A stretch of DNA of 64,000 bases from Oceanomicrobium pacificus. Its GTDB lineage: Bacteria; Pseudomonadota; Alphaproteobacteria; Rhodobacterales; Rhodobacteraceae. Location: contig NZ_WUWG01000006.1 in assembly GCF_009833495.1 (NCBI RefSeq), forward strand, positions 124,001 through 188,000. The letters run 5' to 3'. A program made the position numbers and the translations under genes. The first letter of the stretch is position 1. The number at the start of each line of letters is the position of its first letter. Below are positions 36,393-46,499 of the stretch, in pieces. The notes below the pieces were generated by a model. The model saw only the letters and a list, made by a program, of their open reading frames with translations, made no database searches and was not told where the DNA came from.

Positions 36393-38195
36393 ATGGAACC
36401 GGCACTGCTCTTTGCCCTGATCGGGCTGCTCGGCGTAGGCTCGCAATGGATTGCGTGGCGGCTGAACCTGCCCGCGATCGTCGTGATGCTGGCCGCCGGC
36501 CTGATCGCCGGTCCGGTGACCGGTATCCTGCATCCCGAGGAAGCGTTCGGCGAGTTCTTCAGCCCGATCGTGTCGGTCGCGGTCGCGGTGATCCTGTTCG
36601 AGGGCGGGTTGACGCTGAACCTGCGAGAGTTGCGCGAGACCAATCTGGCCGTGCGCCGGCTGGTGGTCGTGGGCGCGCCGCTCGGCTGGCTTTTCTCCAC
36701 ACTGGCCGCGCATTATGGCGCAGGCCTCAGTTGGCCGTCTGCGCTCGTTTTCGGCGGCATCCTCGTCGTGACCGGCCCGACCGTCGTCATCCCGCTTCTG
36801 CGGCAGGCGCGGCTCTCCTCCCGTCCGGCTTCCGTGCTGCGCTGGGAGGCCATCGTCAACGATCCGGTCGGCGCGCTCTTTGCCGTTATCGCTTTCGAGA
36901 TCATCGCCGTGGTGATCGGAAACGAAGGTGCCGGCAAGGCTGTCTGGCATCTGGTCTACGGGATCGGGCTGGCCATGGTTGCGGGCTATGTGGGCGGCAA
37001 GGCCATCGCCTTTGCCTTCAAGCGCGGGCTTGCGCCCGAATATCTGAAAGTGCCGATCCTTTTCGCCGCCGTGCTCGCCGTTTATGCGAGCACCGACAAT
37101 GTGCTGCATGAAAGCGGGCTGCTCGCGGTGACGGTGATGGGGATGGTGCTGGCCAACACCCATCTGCCGAGCCTTGGCGAGTTGCAGCGGTTCAAGGAAA
37201 ATATCACCGTACTTCTGGTCTCGGGCGTGTTCATCCTGCTGGCCGCCTCGCTCAGCTGGGACATGCTGGGCCTGCTGACCTGGCGCTCGGCGCTCTTTGT
37301 GCTGCTCATCATCATCGTGGCGCGGCCGCTCGCGGTGTTCCTGTCGACCATCGGCACGGAACTGACCTTGCCCGAGCGCGGGATCGTCGCCTGGATCGGC
37401 CCGCGCGGTGTCGTGGCGGTGGCCGTGTCGGGCCTGTTCGGGGCGCGGCTCGTGGAATTGGGGGTCGAGGACGGGGCGCTGCTCGCACCACTTGCCTTCG
37501 TGCTCGTCGCGGCGACCGTGATCGTGCACGGCTTTTCCATCGTGCCCGTGTCGCGCTGGCTCGGGCTGACCTCCTCCAAACCGCCGGGCACGCTGATCGT
37601 GGGGGCTTCCGCATGGTCGGTCTCGCTGGCTGAAGCGCTGAAACGCGCCGACCAGCCGGTCGTCATCGCCGACCGGAACTGGTTCCGTCTGCGCGCAGCC
37701 CGTGCGGCCGGCATCCCGACATTCCATGGCGAGGTTCTGTCGGAAAATGCCGAACACAGGCTCGGGATGAACCAGTATGGCAACCTGCTCGCCCTGACGG
37801 ACAATGACGATTACAACGCCCTGATCTGCACCGATTTCGGGCCTGAATTCGGGCGGGACAAGGTGTTTCAGGTCGGCCGGCACGAAGCCGAGGGCGACGA
37901 GCGGACCATTCCGGTCACGCTGGGCGGCCGGATGATCGGCACCGGCCGGTCCTTCGAGGAGGTGAGCCGCCTTTTCGCGGAAGGTTGGCGGTTCTCGATC
38001 ACGCCGCTGACCGAAGAATATGGTCTGGAGCAATATCTGCAAACCCGGCCCGACGCTTCCGTGGTTGGCGTGCTCAGGCCCGAGCGCGGCATGCAGTACC
38101 TGCAAAGCGAGAATGTGCCGAAAGTCGGCCCCGGTGATGCGCTTCTGAGCTTCGGCCCGAAGGCGAAGGAACAGGCACCGGCGGACGCGCCGTAG
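36393..38195 (+). CDS. Monovalent cation/proton antiporter (CPA1 type) with C-terminal TrkA-like domain
   Basis: 600 residues: about 12-13 membrane segments to residue 395, then a cytoplasmic nucleotide-binding-like domain (TLIVGASAWSVSLAEAL, ADRNWFRLRAARAAGI). VTGPTVVIPLLR and EAIVNDPVGALFAVI contain the charged residues of cation/proton exchange. ATG at 36393 has AAGGA seven nt before it; GTG at 36378 is also in frame. Follows the acyl-CoA synthetase by 28 bp, probably by chance rather than function. Confidence 0.9.
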   Translation: MEPALLFALIGLLGVGSQWIAWRLNLPAIVVMLAAGLIAGPVTGILHPEEAFGEFFSPIVSVAVAVILFEGGLTLNLRELRETNLAVRRLVVVGAPLGWLFSTLAAHYGAGLSWPSALVFGGILVVTGPTVVIPLLRQARLSSRPASVLRWEAIVNDPVGALFAVIAFEIIAVVIGNEGAGKAVWHLVYGIGLAMVAGYVGGKAIAFAFKRGLAPEYLKVPILFAAVLAVYASTDNVLHESGLLAVTVMGMVLANTHLPSLGELQRFKENITVLLVSGVFILLAASLSWDMLGLLTWRSALFVLLIIIVARPLAVFLSTIGTELTLPERGIVAWIGPRGVVAVAVSGLFGARLVELGVEDGALLAPLAFVLVAATVIVHGFSIVPVSRWLGLTSSKPPGTLIVGASAWSVSLAEALKRADQPVVIADRNWFRLRAARAAGIPTFHGEVLSENAEHRLGMNQYGNLLALTDNDDYNALICTDFGPEFGRDKVFQVGRHEAEGDERTIPVTLGGRMIGTGRSFEEVSRLFAEGWRFSITPLTEEYGLEQYLQTRPDASVVGVLRPERGMQYLQSENVPKVGPGDALLSFGPKAKEQAPADAP

Positions 38196-38221
38196 GCGGC
38201 GAGGGCGGCAGCGGGCGCCGG

Positions 38222-38902
38222 TCAGCCGTCGGGCAGGAGCCGTGCGGCCTCGCGCTGCGCAAAGGGTTTCATGCCGTCGCCATGGTCGGCCAGAAAGGCC
38301 CTCACCCGGTCCGGATCGCGTTTCGAGAGGTCGCGCAGCCACCAGGCGATCGCTTTCTGGATGAACCAGCCATGGTCGGGCACGTAAGCGGCCGCCCAGC
38401 CCAAAACGCGCTCCCTAATGGCCTGATCCTCTGCGCTCGGGTGGCGCTGCTTGGTCCAGGGCAAGGTCATGGTGAGCGCGGCGCGTCGCACCCAGAAATT
38501 CCCGTCCTGCGTCCAGCCCTCAACACTGTCGATGCGGGACGGATCGGCCACCAGCCGCCGAGATCCGGCAGACGCTGCGTGATCGGCAATCGCCCAGGCG
38601 TCGAACTGCGGCACCCATGTCAGGATTTCCTGCCAGGCCGGTTCATCGCTCGGCCGCATCCGCGCCTGTGTCAGCAATTTGGCGGCGGCAACCCGCGCTT
38701 CGTGGATGTCGCTCTGCCAGAGCGCATGGGCCGTTGCCACGCGCGTGTCGAGTTCCATCCCGGCCCGCCAGTCGCGGCAGAGTGCATCGATCTGCGGATT
38801 GGAGACGCCAAGATAGACGCGTTCGGCCTTGTGATAGGCGGCCATCTCGGCCGCCTTTGTCGCGTCGCCAAGGGCGCGGAGCGCTGCGAGCGGTTCGCTC
38901 AT
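38222..38902 (-). CDS. AlkD-like DNA alkylation repair protein
   Basis: 226 residues of HEAT-like helical repeats of the AlkC/AlkD family, which remove positively charged alkylpurines without base flipping. FWVRRAALTMTLPW and FIQKAIAWWLRDLSKRDP are the conserved helices, and WVPQFDAWAIAD contributes Trp and Asp around the lesion. ATG at 38902 overlaps the glmU stop as ATGA. Confidence 0.87.
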   Translation of the reverse strand: MSEPLAALRALGDATKAAEMAAYHKAERVYLGVSNPQIDALCRDWRAGMELDTRVATAHALWQSDIHEARVAAAKLLTQARMRPSDEPAWQEILTWVPQFDAWAIADHAASAGSRRLVADPSRIDSVEGWTQDGNFWVRRAALTMTLPWTKQRHPSAEDQAIRERVLGWAAAYVPDHGWFIQKAIAWWLRDLSKRDPDRVRAFLADHGDGMKPFAQREAARLLPDG

Positions 38903-40260
38903 GTCTCGCCCGCGTCGCGCCGCGCCTTGTCCGCCCGGAGTTTCTGGAAAAGCCGCGTGGCAAGGCCCGGCTTGTTGACCTGCCGCGCGCGGGCAAGGCT
39001 CAGCGCCTCGTCCGGCACGTCCGTCGTGATGACCGATCCCGACGCCACCAGCGCACCCGCACCCACGCGCACCGGCGCAACGAGCGACGAGTTGGAGCCG
39101 ACAAAGGCGCGGTCGCCGATCTCTGTCCGGTGCTTCGACACGCCGTCATAGTTGCAGGTGATCGTGCCGGCGCCGAGATTGGCCTCCTCGCCCACGCTGG
39201 CGTCGCCCACATAGCTCAGATGGTTCAGCTTCGCGCCCTGCGCCACCTCGGCGTTTTTCACCTCGACGAAATTGCCCACCTTGGCCCCGCCGCCGATCTC
39301 TGCGCCCGGGCGCAGGCGGGCAAAGGGACCGATGACCGCTCCGTCGGACACATGCGCGCCTTCGAGATGCGAGAACGCGCGGATTGTCGCGCCGCTTTCC
39401 ACCGTGACGCCGGACAGGAACTGGATGTTCGGTTCCAGAACCACATCGCGCCCGATCACCGTGTCGAGCGCGAAATAGACTGTGTCGGGATCGGTCATGG
39501 TGACGCCGTTCTCCAGCGCCTCGGCCCGGGCACGGGCCTGGAAGGCCGCTTCGGCGCGCGCCAGATCCGCACGGGAATTGACGCCGAGCGTTTCGGCCTC
39601 GGGGCAGGTGACGATGCCGCAGGGCAGGTCGCGAGCACGCGCGAGCGCCACGATATCCGTCAGGTAATATTCACCGCTCGCATTCTCGTTCCCCACTTCC
39701 GAGATCAGATCGAAGAGGAGCTTCGCGGGGGCCAGCAGGACCCCGGAATTGAACAGCCGCACGGCCCTTTGGTCGGGGGTTGCGTCCTTGGCCTCGATGA
39801 TCGCGTCGAGCCCGCCATCCGCGCCCCGGATCAGCCGCCCGTATCCGCCGGGGTCATCGGCCTCGAAGCCCAGAACGACGACCGCATCCCCATCGGCACG
39901 GCGGCTTTGCATCGCGGCCACGGTCGCTTCGGTGATGAGCGGCGTGTCCCCGTAGAGGACCAGCAGATCGCCGTCGAAGCCGCCAAGTAGGTCACGTGCT
40001 TGATCGACTGCATGGGCGGTGCCCTTCTGCTCGGCCTGCTCAACCAGCTCGACATCCGCGTCCGCGTCGTGGGCGGCGGCTGCCACGGCGTCGCCGCCAT
40101 GGCCGGTGACGACAACGCGCCGCGCGGCGTCGATGGACAGGGCGAGCCGCTGCGCATGGGCGAGCAGGGGCGCATCGCCCAGCCTGTGCAGGACCTTGGG
40201 CAGGTCTGACTGCATCCGGCTGCCCTGACCGGCGGCGAGAATGATGACGGCTGTTTCCAT
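38899..40260 (-). CDS. glmU: Bifunctional GlcN-1-P acetyltransferase / GlcNAc-1-P uridyltransferase
   Basis: 453 residues; makes UDP-GlcNAc for cell wall and LPS. N-terminal pyrophosphorylase with LAAGQGSRM and PKVLHRLGDAPLL, C-terminal left-handed beta-helix of hexapeptide repeats with ITCNYDGVSKHRTEIGD at the acetyltransferase site. Start at 40260; AGGAG lies about 10 nt before. Upstream of the AlkD-like gene, overlapping by 4 bp, and divergent from gph. Confidence 0.95.
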   Translation of the reverse strand: METAVIILAAGQGSRMQSDLPKVLHRLGDAPLLAHAQRLALSIDAARRVVVTGHGGDAVAAAAHDADADVELVEQAEQKGTAHAVDQARDLLGGFDGDLLVLYGDTPLITEATVAAMQSRRADGDAVVVLGFEADDPGGYGRLIRGADGGLDAIIEAKDATPDQRAVRLFNSGVLLAPAKLLFDLISEVGNENASGEYYLTDIVALARARDLPCGIVTCPEAETLGVNSRADLARAEAAFQARARAEALENGVTMTDPDTVYFALDTVIGRDVVLEPNIQFLSGVTVESGATIRAFSHLEGAHVSDGAVIGPFARLRPGAEIGGGAKVGNFVEVKNAEVAQGAKLNHLSYVGDASVGEEANLGAGTITCNYDGVSKHRTEIGDRAFVGSNSSLVAPVRVGAGALVASGSVITTDVPDEALSLARARQVNKPGLATRLFQKLRADKARRDAGET

Positions 40261-40403
40261 GAACGTACGGCTCCTGCGCTGCTGTTGGCCTTCTAGCAGC
40301 CCGTCGCCGCATGGAAAAGCGGGCAATGGCCGGCGGGGCTGTTCGCCCGCCGCCCGCTGTGGCAGGTAGGGGCGGCACGAGGATGGTTCAGGGAAGGCAG
40401 GAA

Positions 40404-41078
40404 ATGACACGCACCGCGATCTTCGATCTCGACGGCACCTTGGCGGATACGAGCGGCGATCTGATCGCCGCCGCCAATGCCTGTTTCGAAGCGGACGGCC
40501 ACGCCCCGCCGCTCGACCCGGTCGCGCATATGGCCGTCGCTTTCGCGGGCGGGCGGGCGATGTTGCGCAAGGGCTACCAGATCCTGCACGGAACCGCGCA
40601 AGAGGCCGATGTCGACCGGCACTATCCCGGTCTTCTGGCTTTCTACGGAGAGAATATCGACCGCCACACGCGGCTCTATCCGGGCGTGGAGGCCTGTCTC
40701 GATGATCTGGCGCAAGCGGGCTGGCGGCTCGGCGTCTGCACGAACAAGCCCGAAGGTCTGGCCGAAGATCTGTTGCAGCGGCTCGGCCTCCGGTCTCGCT
40801 TTGCCAGCATGATCGGCGCCGACACGCTGCCTGTGCGCAAACCCGATGCCGCGCCCCTTCTGGCTGCGGTGGAGCGGGCAGGCGGGCAGGCGGACCGGTC
40901 CGTTCTGATCGGGGACACGATCACCGACCGTGACGCGGCTCGCGCTGCGGGCCTGCCATGCGTGCTTGTCAGTTTCGGCCCCGAAGGCCGGGCGGTCGAG
41001 CGGCTGCAGCCGCAGGCCCTGCTCGACCATTACGACGCGTTGCCGGCGCTTCTCGACCAGCTGGTGCCGGCCGCCTGA
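40404..41078 (+). CDS. gph: HAD family phosphatase, phosphoglycolate phosphatase-like
   Basis: 224 residues, HAD superfamily with cap domain. Motif I DLDGTLADT (8-16; nucleophile and general acid Asp), motif II Thr in CTNKPEG, motif III Lys in VRKPDAAPL and motif IV GDTITDRDAARAAG. Start at 40404 has AGGAA adjacent. Gph is a plausible identity; other small-molecule phosphatases share the fold. Confidence 0.85.
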   Translation: MTRTAIFDLDGTLADTSGDLIAAANACFEADGHAPPLDPVAHMAVAFAGGRAMLRKGYQILHGTAQEADVDRHYPGLLAFYGENIDRHTRLYPGVEACLDDLAQAGWRLGVCTNKPEGLAEDLLQRLGLRSRFASMIGADTLPVRKPDAAPLLAAVERAGGQADRSVLIGDTITDRDAARAAGLPCVLVSFGPEGRAVERLQPQALLDHYDALPALLDQLVPAA

Positions 41079-41084
41079 GCCCTG

Positions 41085-41753
41085 TCAGGCGTCAAGCGGC
41101 TGGGGCGCATCGGCAAGCTGTTGCAGGACCTTGCGGTAGTTTTCGATCCCCTGTGCGCCCGACACGAGGTAGCGCCCGCTGAAGATCATCGCCGGCACGC
41201 CACGGATGCCCTGACGGGTCCAGACGGCCTCGGCCTCGCGGACGGTCTGGGCGTAGCGGGCATCCTCTAGCACGGCCTTTGCCTCCGCCGCGTCGAGCCC
41301 GATATTCTGGCAGATCTCGACCAGCACCGCCGGGTCCGACACGTCGCGCCGGTCGGTAAAATAGGCTGCGAAAAGCGCCATCTTGAGCGCATGTTCCTGC
41401 CCGAGCGTGCCGGCCCAGTGCAGAAGCTGGTGCGCCTGAAACGTGTTGTAGATGCGGCTGTCGGGCGTGAAGCGAATGTCGAAGCCAAGCTCTGCACCGA
41501 GCGACGAGAGCCGCGCGCGCGCCGCGTCGCTGTCGGCGGTCGAGGAGCCGTATTTCCGCGCAACATGTTCGCGCAGGTCCTCGCCTTCGGGCACCATGTC
41601 GGGGTTCAACTCGAACGGATGCCAATGCACCTCGAGAGCCGCACCCTCGGCTTCGGCGGCCGCAGCCAGCTGGCGGTAGCCGATGATGCACCACGGGCAG
41701 ACAACGTCGGAGATGATATCCACCCGAAGGGGCGATATGGCGTGATCGGTCAT
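41085..41753 (-). CDS. DsbA family oxidoreductase, FrnE-like
   Basis: 222 residues; thioredoxin-fold protein with CPWC (19-22) and a helical insertion. VDIISDVVCPWCIIG and HWHPFELNPDMVPEG match the FrnE branch, and GIRGVPAMIF is the cis-Pro loop. No signal peptide, so cytoplasmic. Its stop is 7 bp from the convergent gph stop. Confidence 0.9.
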   Translation of the reverse strand: MTDHAISPLRVDIISDVVCPWCIIGYRQLAAAAEAEGAALEVHWHPFELNPDMVPEGEDLREHVARKYGSSTADSDAARARLSSLGAELGFDIRFTPDSRIYNTFQAHQLLHWAGTLGQEHALKMALFAAYFTDRRDVSDPAVLVEICQNIGLDAAEAKAVLEDARYAQTVREAEAVWTRQGIRGVPAMIFSGRYLVSGAQGIENYRKVLQQLADAPQPLDA

Positions 41754-41930
41754 GAGAAATCCTTTCCGGTGCAGCCATCCGGTGCCGCGCCTGTCGGGGC
41801 TTCACCTAAGCGCCGTGAGGCGGGTTTCAAGCGGGGTGACGCCCTGTCGCCGCCCGCGAAACATTGTCCCCCTTGGACCGCCCCGCCGCTTGACCCCGGT
41901 TCCGCGCTGGCTTAGATAGCGGGCCGGAGC

Positions 41931-42004
41931 GCGGGCGTTGTGTAGTGGTAAGACCTCAGCCTTCCAAGCTGATGACGCGGGTTCGATTCCCGCCGCCCGC
42001 TCCA
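41931..42004 (+). tRNA. tRNA-Gly (anticodon TCC)
   Basis: 74 nt including encoded CCA. Acceptor GCGGGCG (41931-41937) pairs with CGCCCGC (41994-42000). Anticodon stem TCAGC/GCTGA encloses the loop CTTCCAA, giving anticodon TCC. T-arm GGGTTCGATTCCC is intact. Confidence 0.97.
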
Positions 42005-42198
42005 GTATATCCGCACGAGCTTATCCTGCCCGACCCTCGAGTGCTCGCTCTGGGATATCTCGCAGGTGTCTTGTTCCCCGGCGCTTTGAAATTCGGCAAT
42101 AAAGTCGCAACCGGTCACATCCCGGTTGGTGGCGGTCCGTCGCGCTTGAGGTAGGGGGCCTGCGTTGCTAAGGGCTTGGAAAACTGCAAGAGGCGCCC

Positions 42199-44034
42199 AT
42201 GGCTCAGGTTGACACCGCCCCCACCCAGCCCGCATCCGAGGAAAAGCCCGAGGATCGCGAAGCGTCGAAATCGGTCTCGCCGCTGCGCGGCCTTCTGCCC
42301 TTCTTCCGGCCCTACCGCCATCTGGTCCTCGGGGCGGTCTTCGCGCTCTTCTTCACGGCTGCCATGTCGCTCATCCTGCCGCTGACGGTGCGGATCGTGA
42401 TAGACGGGCTCAATGAGAAGGGGCTGGCGGAGATCGACGAATATTTCGTGGGCGCGCTCATCATCATGGGGCTTCTGGCGCTGGGCACGGGTCTGCGCTT
42501 CTACATCGTCACGCGGCTCGGCGAGCGGGTCGTGGCCGACATCCGCATGGCCGTCTACAACAAGGTCATCGGGATGAGCCCGGCCTTCTATGAGAAGATC
42601 CTGACCGGCGAGGTGCTGTCGCGCCTCACCACGGACACAACGCTGATCCTCTCGGTGGTCGGGTCGTCGATCTCCGTGGCATTGCGCAACACGCTTCTGT
42701 TCCTGGGCGGCATCCTTTTCATGACCGTCACCTCCGCCAAACTGGCGGGAATGGTCCTGCTGCTCGTGCCGGTGGTGCTCCTGCCGATCCTCGGGCTGGG
42801 CCGCAAGCTGCGCCGCCTCAGCCGGATCAACCAGGATGCGATCGCGGCCTCGTCCGGCGAGGCGTCAGAGACGCTGCTCGCTGCCCAGACCGTACAGGCC
42901 TACAGTCACGAGGATGCGAGCCGCGGCCATTTCGATGCGCTGACGGAAACCGCCTTCAACGCGGCGCGGCGCCGGATCTACATCCGCTCGCTGCTGACCG
43001 TTGTCGTGATCTTCCTCATCTTCACCGGCATCTGCACCGTGCTGTGGATGGGTGCCCGCGACGTACGCGCGGGCAATATGAGCGTCGGTGAACTGGTGCA
43101 GTTCCTGATCTATTCGGTGATGGTCGCGGGTGCCGTGGCGGCCCTGTCGGAAATCTGGGGCGAGTTGCAGCGTGCAGCCGGAGCCACCGAACGCCTGATC
43201 GAACTGATCGAGGCCGAGGATGTGATCAAGGATCCCGAACATCCGGTGCCCGCACCCGATCCGGCGAAGGGCGAACTGGCATTCAGGGACGTGACCTTCC
43301 GCTATCCCGCGCGCCCCGACGTGGCCGCGCTCGACAACCTGTCGCTGAGGATCGCGCCCGGGGAGACGGTGGCGCTGGTCGGCCCGTCCGGGGCCGGCAA
43401 GTCGACCATTTTCCAGTTGCTGATGCGCTTCTTCGATCCGAGCGCGGGCGATATCACGCTCGACGGCATCCCGCTCCATCACATGTTGCGCGACGAGATG
43501 CGCCGCTCCTTCGCGCTGGTGCCGCAGGATCCGGTGATCTTCGCCAGCCCCGCAATCGACAATATCCGTTTCGGCCGTCCAGAGGCGAGCGATGCGGAAG
43601 TGATTGCCGCGGCCAAGGCCGCCGCCGCGCATGATTTCCTGACCGCGCTGCCGCAGGGCTATGACACCTATGTGGGCGAACGCGGGGTCATGCTGTCGGG
43701 CGGCCAGAAACAGCGGATCGCCATCGCCCGCGCCATCCTGCGCGACGCGCCAGTGCTGCTGCTCGACGAGGCCACATCCGCGCTCGATGCGGCCAGCGAG
43801 CTTGCCGTGCAGAAAGCGGTGGAGAAACTTTCCAAGGACCGTACGACGCTGGTGATCGCGCACCGGCTGGCGACCGTGAAGAAGGCCGACCGGATCATTG
43901 TCTTCGATCAGGGCCGGATCGTGGCCGAGGGCACGCATAACGACCTTGTCCGGCAGGGCGGTCTGTATGCTGAACTGGCGCGGTTGCAATTCACCGATGG
44001 CGAACTGCCGGAGGCCGACCTCGAAAATGCCTGA
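42199..44034 (+). CDS. ABC transporter, fused permease and ATPase (MsbA-like exporter)
   Basis: 611 residues, a half-transporter that works as homodimer or heterodimer. About six membrane helices within residues 40-330, then the nucleotide-binding domain: Walker A GPSGAGKS (395-402), signature LSGGQKQR (from 499), Walker B VLLLDEATSALD. Exports lipids or drugs in related proteins; the substrate here is unknown. Follows tRNA-Gly by 194 bp, which hold no other recognised element. Confidence 0.9.
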   Translation: MAQVDTAPTQPASEEKPEDREASKSVSPLRGLLPFFRPYRHLVLGAVFALFFTAAMSLILPLTVRIVIDGLNEKGLAEIDEYFVGALIIMGLLALGTGLRFYIVTRLGERVVADIRMAVYNKVIGMSPAFYEKILTGEVLSRLTTDTTLILSVVGSSISVALRNTLLFLGGILFMTVTSAKLAGMVLLLVPVVLLPILGLGRKLRRLSRINQDAIAASSGEASETLLAAQTVQAYSHEDASRGHFDALTETAFNAARRRIYIRSLLTVVVIFLIFTGICTVLWMGARDVRAGNMSVGELVQFLIYSVMVAGAVAALSEIWGELQRAAGATERLIELIEAEDVIKDPEHPVPAPDPAKGELAFRDVTFRYPARPDVAALDNLSLRIAPGETVALVGPSGAGKSTIFQLLMRFFDPSAGDITLDGIPLHHMLRDEMRRSFALVPQDPVIFASPAIDNIRFGRPEASDAEVIAAAKAAAAHDFLTALPQGYDTYVGERGVMLSGGQKQRIAIARAILRDAPVLLLDEATSALDAASELAVQKAVEKLSKDRTTLVIAHRLATVKKADRIIVFDQGRIVAEGTHNDLVRQGGLYAELARLQFTDGELPEADLENA

Positions 44035-44145
44035 TCGGGCGGCAGCGCGGCGCGCTGCGTGACGCAGCGTCCGCCCTTGCACACAAGGCGATTGCCTATA
44101 TCCTTCCGCGCAACGGGGCAGGTTCGAGCACCCGAGGGAGGAACT

Positions 44146-46035
44146 ATGACCAAAGTCGCGACCATGGCGGACAAGATCGCCATCGAGACCCAGACGCCGT
44201 GGGCCGAGCGCCAGTCGGCGCGCACCTTGTTTGAATTTGTCGGCAACACGGCCAATGCTTGGCCGGACCGGCCGGCCGTGTCGTTCCAGCTGAAATCCGG
44301 TCCGACGGACAAGAATGTCACCGTCAGCTGGGCGGACCTGCGCGCCAATGTGGCCCGCACGGCCAACATGCTGCGCCGGATCGGCATCGGCGAGACGGAT
44401 GTGGTCGCCTATATCCTGCCCAACAGCCTGGAGACCGTCTACACGCTGCTCGGCGGCGCGACGGCGGGCATCGTCAACCCGATCAACCCGCTGCTCGAGC
44501 CCGAGCAGATCAGCGCCATCCTGCGCGAAACGGGGGCCCGCGCGGTCGTCACGCTCGCACCCTTCCCAAAGACGGATGTGGCGCAGAAAGTAGCCGAGGC
44601 CGTGCGCCACGCGCCGAACGTCAAGACCGTCCTGCAGGTCGATCTGAAACGCTACCTCTCGCCGCCCATTTCATGGCTGGTGCCGCTCCTGCGACCGAAG
44701 CTCGAGGTGCATCACCATGCCGATGTGCTCGACTTCGCAGCCGAGATCGCGCGCGAGAACCCGACCCTCGATTTCGCCGAGACCGGCGAGGACCGCGTCG
44801 CGGCCTATTTCCACACCGGCGGCACGACGGGCATGCCCAAGGTCGCGCAGCACCGCTATTCAGGCATGATCTACAATGGTTGGTGCGGCCATGAGTATAT
44901 GTTCACCGAAGAGGATGTGCTGGTCTGCCCGCTGCCGCTCTTCCACGTGATGGCGGCCTATCCGATCCTGATGTCCTGCATCTCGTCCGGCGCGCATATG
45001 GTCATGCCGACGCCCGCGGGCTATCGCGGCGACGGTGTGTTCGACAATTTCTGGAAGCTCGTGGAACGCTACCGCGTGACCTTCCTCGTGACGGTGCCGA
45101 CCGCGGCGGCCGCGCTGATGCAGCGTCCGGTCGATGCGGATGTTTCCTCGCTCAAATATGCGATCAGCGGCTCCGCCCCGCTACCGGTCGAGCTGTTCAA
45201 GAAATTCGAGGACGCGACCGGCATCACCATTCTCGAAGGCTATGGCATGACCGAGGCCACCTGCCTCGTGTCGATCAACCCGCCCTTCGGCGAGCGCAAG
45301 ATCGGTTCGGTCGGACTGCCTTTCCCCTATACGGAAGTGCGCATCCTGCATTCCGACGAGAACGGCACCATCGTCAAGGAATGCGAGACCGACGAAGTGG
45401 GCGAGATCTGCGTGTCCAACCCCGGCGTCATTCCCGGCAGCACCTATACGGAACATGCCAAGAATCACGGGCTGTTCGCGAATGACGAATATCTGCGCAC
45501 GGGCGATCTCGGCCGGATCGACGCAGACGGCTACATCTGGATCACGGGCCGCGCCAAGGACCTGATCATTCGCGGTGGTCACAATATCGACCCGGCGGTG
45601 ATCGAGGAGGCGCTGATGGCGCATCCCGATGTCAGCTTCGTCGGCGCGATCGGCCAGCCCGACGCCCATTCGGGCGAGCTGCCCTGCGCCTATGTCGAAT
45701 TGCGCGAAGGGGCCGAGGTCGATGACAAGACGCTCTACCAGTTCGCCAAGTCCCATATCGTCGAGCGTGCCGCCGTGCCGAAACATGTGGAGATTTTGGG
45801 CGAGCTGCCGAAGACGGCGGTCGGCAAGGTCTTCAAGCCCGACCTGCGCAAGCTCGCGATCACGCGCGTCTATGACAAGGCGCTGGAAGATGGGGGCCTG
45901 ACCTGCCGTGTGGCGGGCGTGGTCGAGGACAAGAAGCTCGGCCTTGTCGCCGAACTTGGCCGCGACGAGAGCGACGAGGCCGCGGTCAATGGCGTGCTTG
46001 GCAGCTTTTCGCGGCCGTGGCGCTGGGCGGAGTGA
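44146..46035 (+). CDS. Acyl-CoA synthetase, FadD-like
   Basis: 629 residues of the AMP-forming acyl-CoA synthetase family. Start at 44146 has GGGAGGAAC before it. Motifs: FHTGGTTGMPKVAQH (ATP binding), EGYGMTEAT, LRTGDLGRIDADGYIWITGR, and KTAVGKVFKP with the catalytic Lys. The N-terminal 40 residues and the long C-terminal tail after the catalytic Lys (to WRWAE) are unusual compared with typical FadD. Substrate not assignable; a long-chain or branched acyl acid is the usual choice for this group. Confidence 0.85.
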   Translation: MTKVATMADKIAIETQTPWAERQSARTLFEFVGNTANAWPDRPAVSFQLKSGPTDKNVTVSWADLRANVARTANMLRRIGIGETDVVAYILPNSLETVYTLLGGATAGIVNPINPLLEPEQISAILRETGARAVVTLAPFPKTDVAQKVAEAVRHAPNVKTVLQVDLKRYLSPPISWLVPLLRPKLEVHHHADVLDFAAEIARENPTLDFAETGEDRVAAYFHTGGTTGMPKVAQHRYSGMIYNGWCGHEYMFTEEDVLVCPLPLFHVMAAYPILMSCISSGAHMVMPTPAGYRGDGVFDNFWKLVERYRVTFLVTVPTAAAALMQRPVDADVSSLKYAISGSAPLPVELFKKFEDATGITILEGYGMTEATCLVSINPPFGERKIGSVGLPFPYTEVRILHSDENGTIVKECETDEVGEICVSNPGVIPGSTYTEHAKNHGLFANDEYLRTGDLGRIDADGYIWITGRAKDLIIRGGHNIDPAVIEEALMAHPDVSFVGAIGQPDAHSGELPCAYVELREGAEVDDKTLYQFAKSHIVERAAVPKHVEILGELPKTAVGKVFKPDLRKLAITRVYDKALEDGGLTCRVAGVVEDKKLGLVAELGRDESDEAAVNGVLGSFSRPWRWAE

Positions 46036-46190
46036 CGCGGGAAACCACTCGCATTTGAACAAAATGGAAAGCGCATTTCTGGGAAGAAGTGCGCTTTTCG
46101 CCTTTATTGGCACCGTTCCTTCACAGTTTCACCCGATTGTCCACCGATAACGGACGGGCCGTGGGGGCAGTGCTTGAGAAGGACACTATC

Positions 46191-46499
46191 ATGTCGCGTT
46201 CGCGTATACTTGCCTGGGGGGCGGCCAGCTTGCTCCTCGTCGATCTCATCCTTGTGGACGGCATGGCCGATCTCGGCCCGCTGTCGATCCTCGCCTTCCT
46301 GCTCCTGTTGCTCAGCGCCTTCGGTCCCGCCCGGCGCGCGCCCAATATCGCCATGCTGAAAATGCCGACGCTCGACAAGCGCATCCATGCCGACGGGATG
46401 CCCAGCGATGCGGCCGACGCGCTGCGCCGCCGGATGATCGAGGCGCACCGCAATCGCTATCGCCGCCCGGCGCCGGAACTCGTTCTAGAGCACGGGTGA
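46191..46499 (+). CDS. Small membrane protein of unknown function
   Basis: 102 residues. Start at 46191 has AGAAGGAC seven nt before it. Two hydrophobic stretches (ILAWGAASLLLVDLIL and GPLSILAFLLLLLSAF) form a hairpin, followed by a basic C-terminal half. Not recognised. Its last 15 bp overlap the 3' end of the cardiolipin synthase gene on the other strand, so both stops lie inside the other gene. Confidence 0.6.
   Translation: MSRSRILAWGAASLLLVDLILVDGMADLGPLSILAFLLLLLSAFGPARRAPNIAMLKMPTLDKRIHADGMPSDAADALRRRMIEAHRNRYRRPAPELVLEHG

Noticed and set aside
36324-38342. 672-codon minus-strand frame opposite the antiporter
   Set aside because: Charged low-complexity translation without helices; the plus strand has the antiporter pattern.
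42865-44610. 581-codon minus-strand frame opposite the ABC exporter
   Set aside because: Antisense of Walker and signature motifs.
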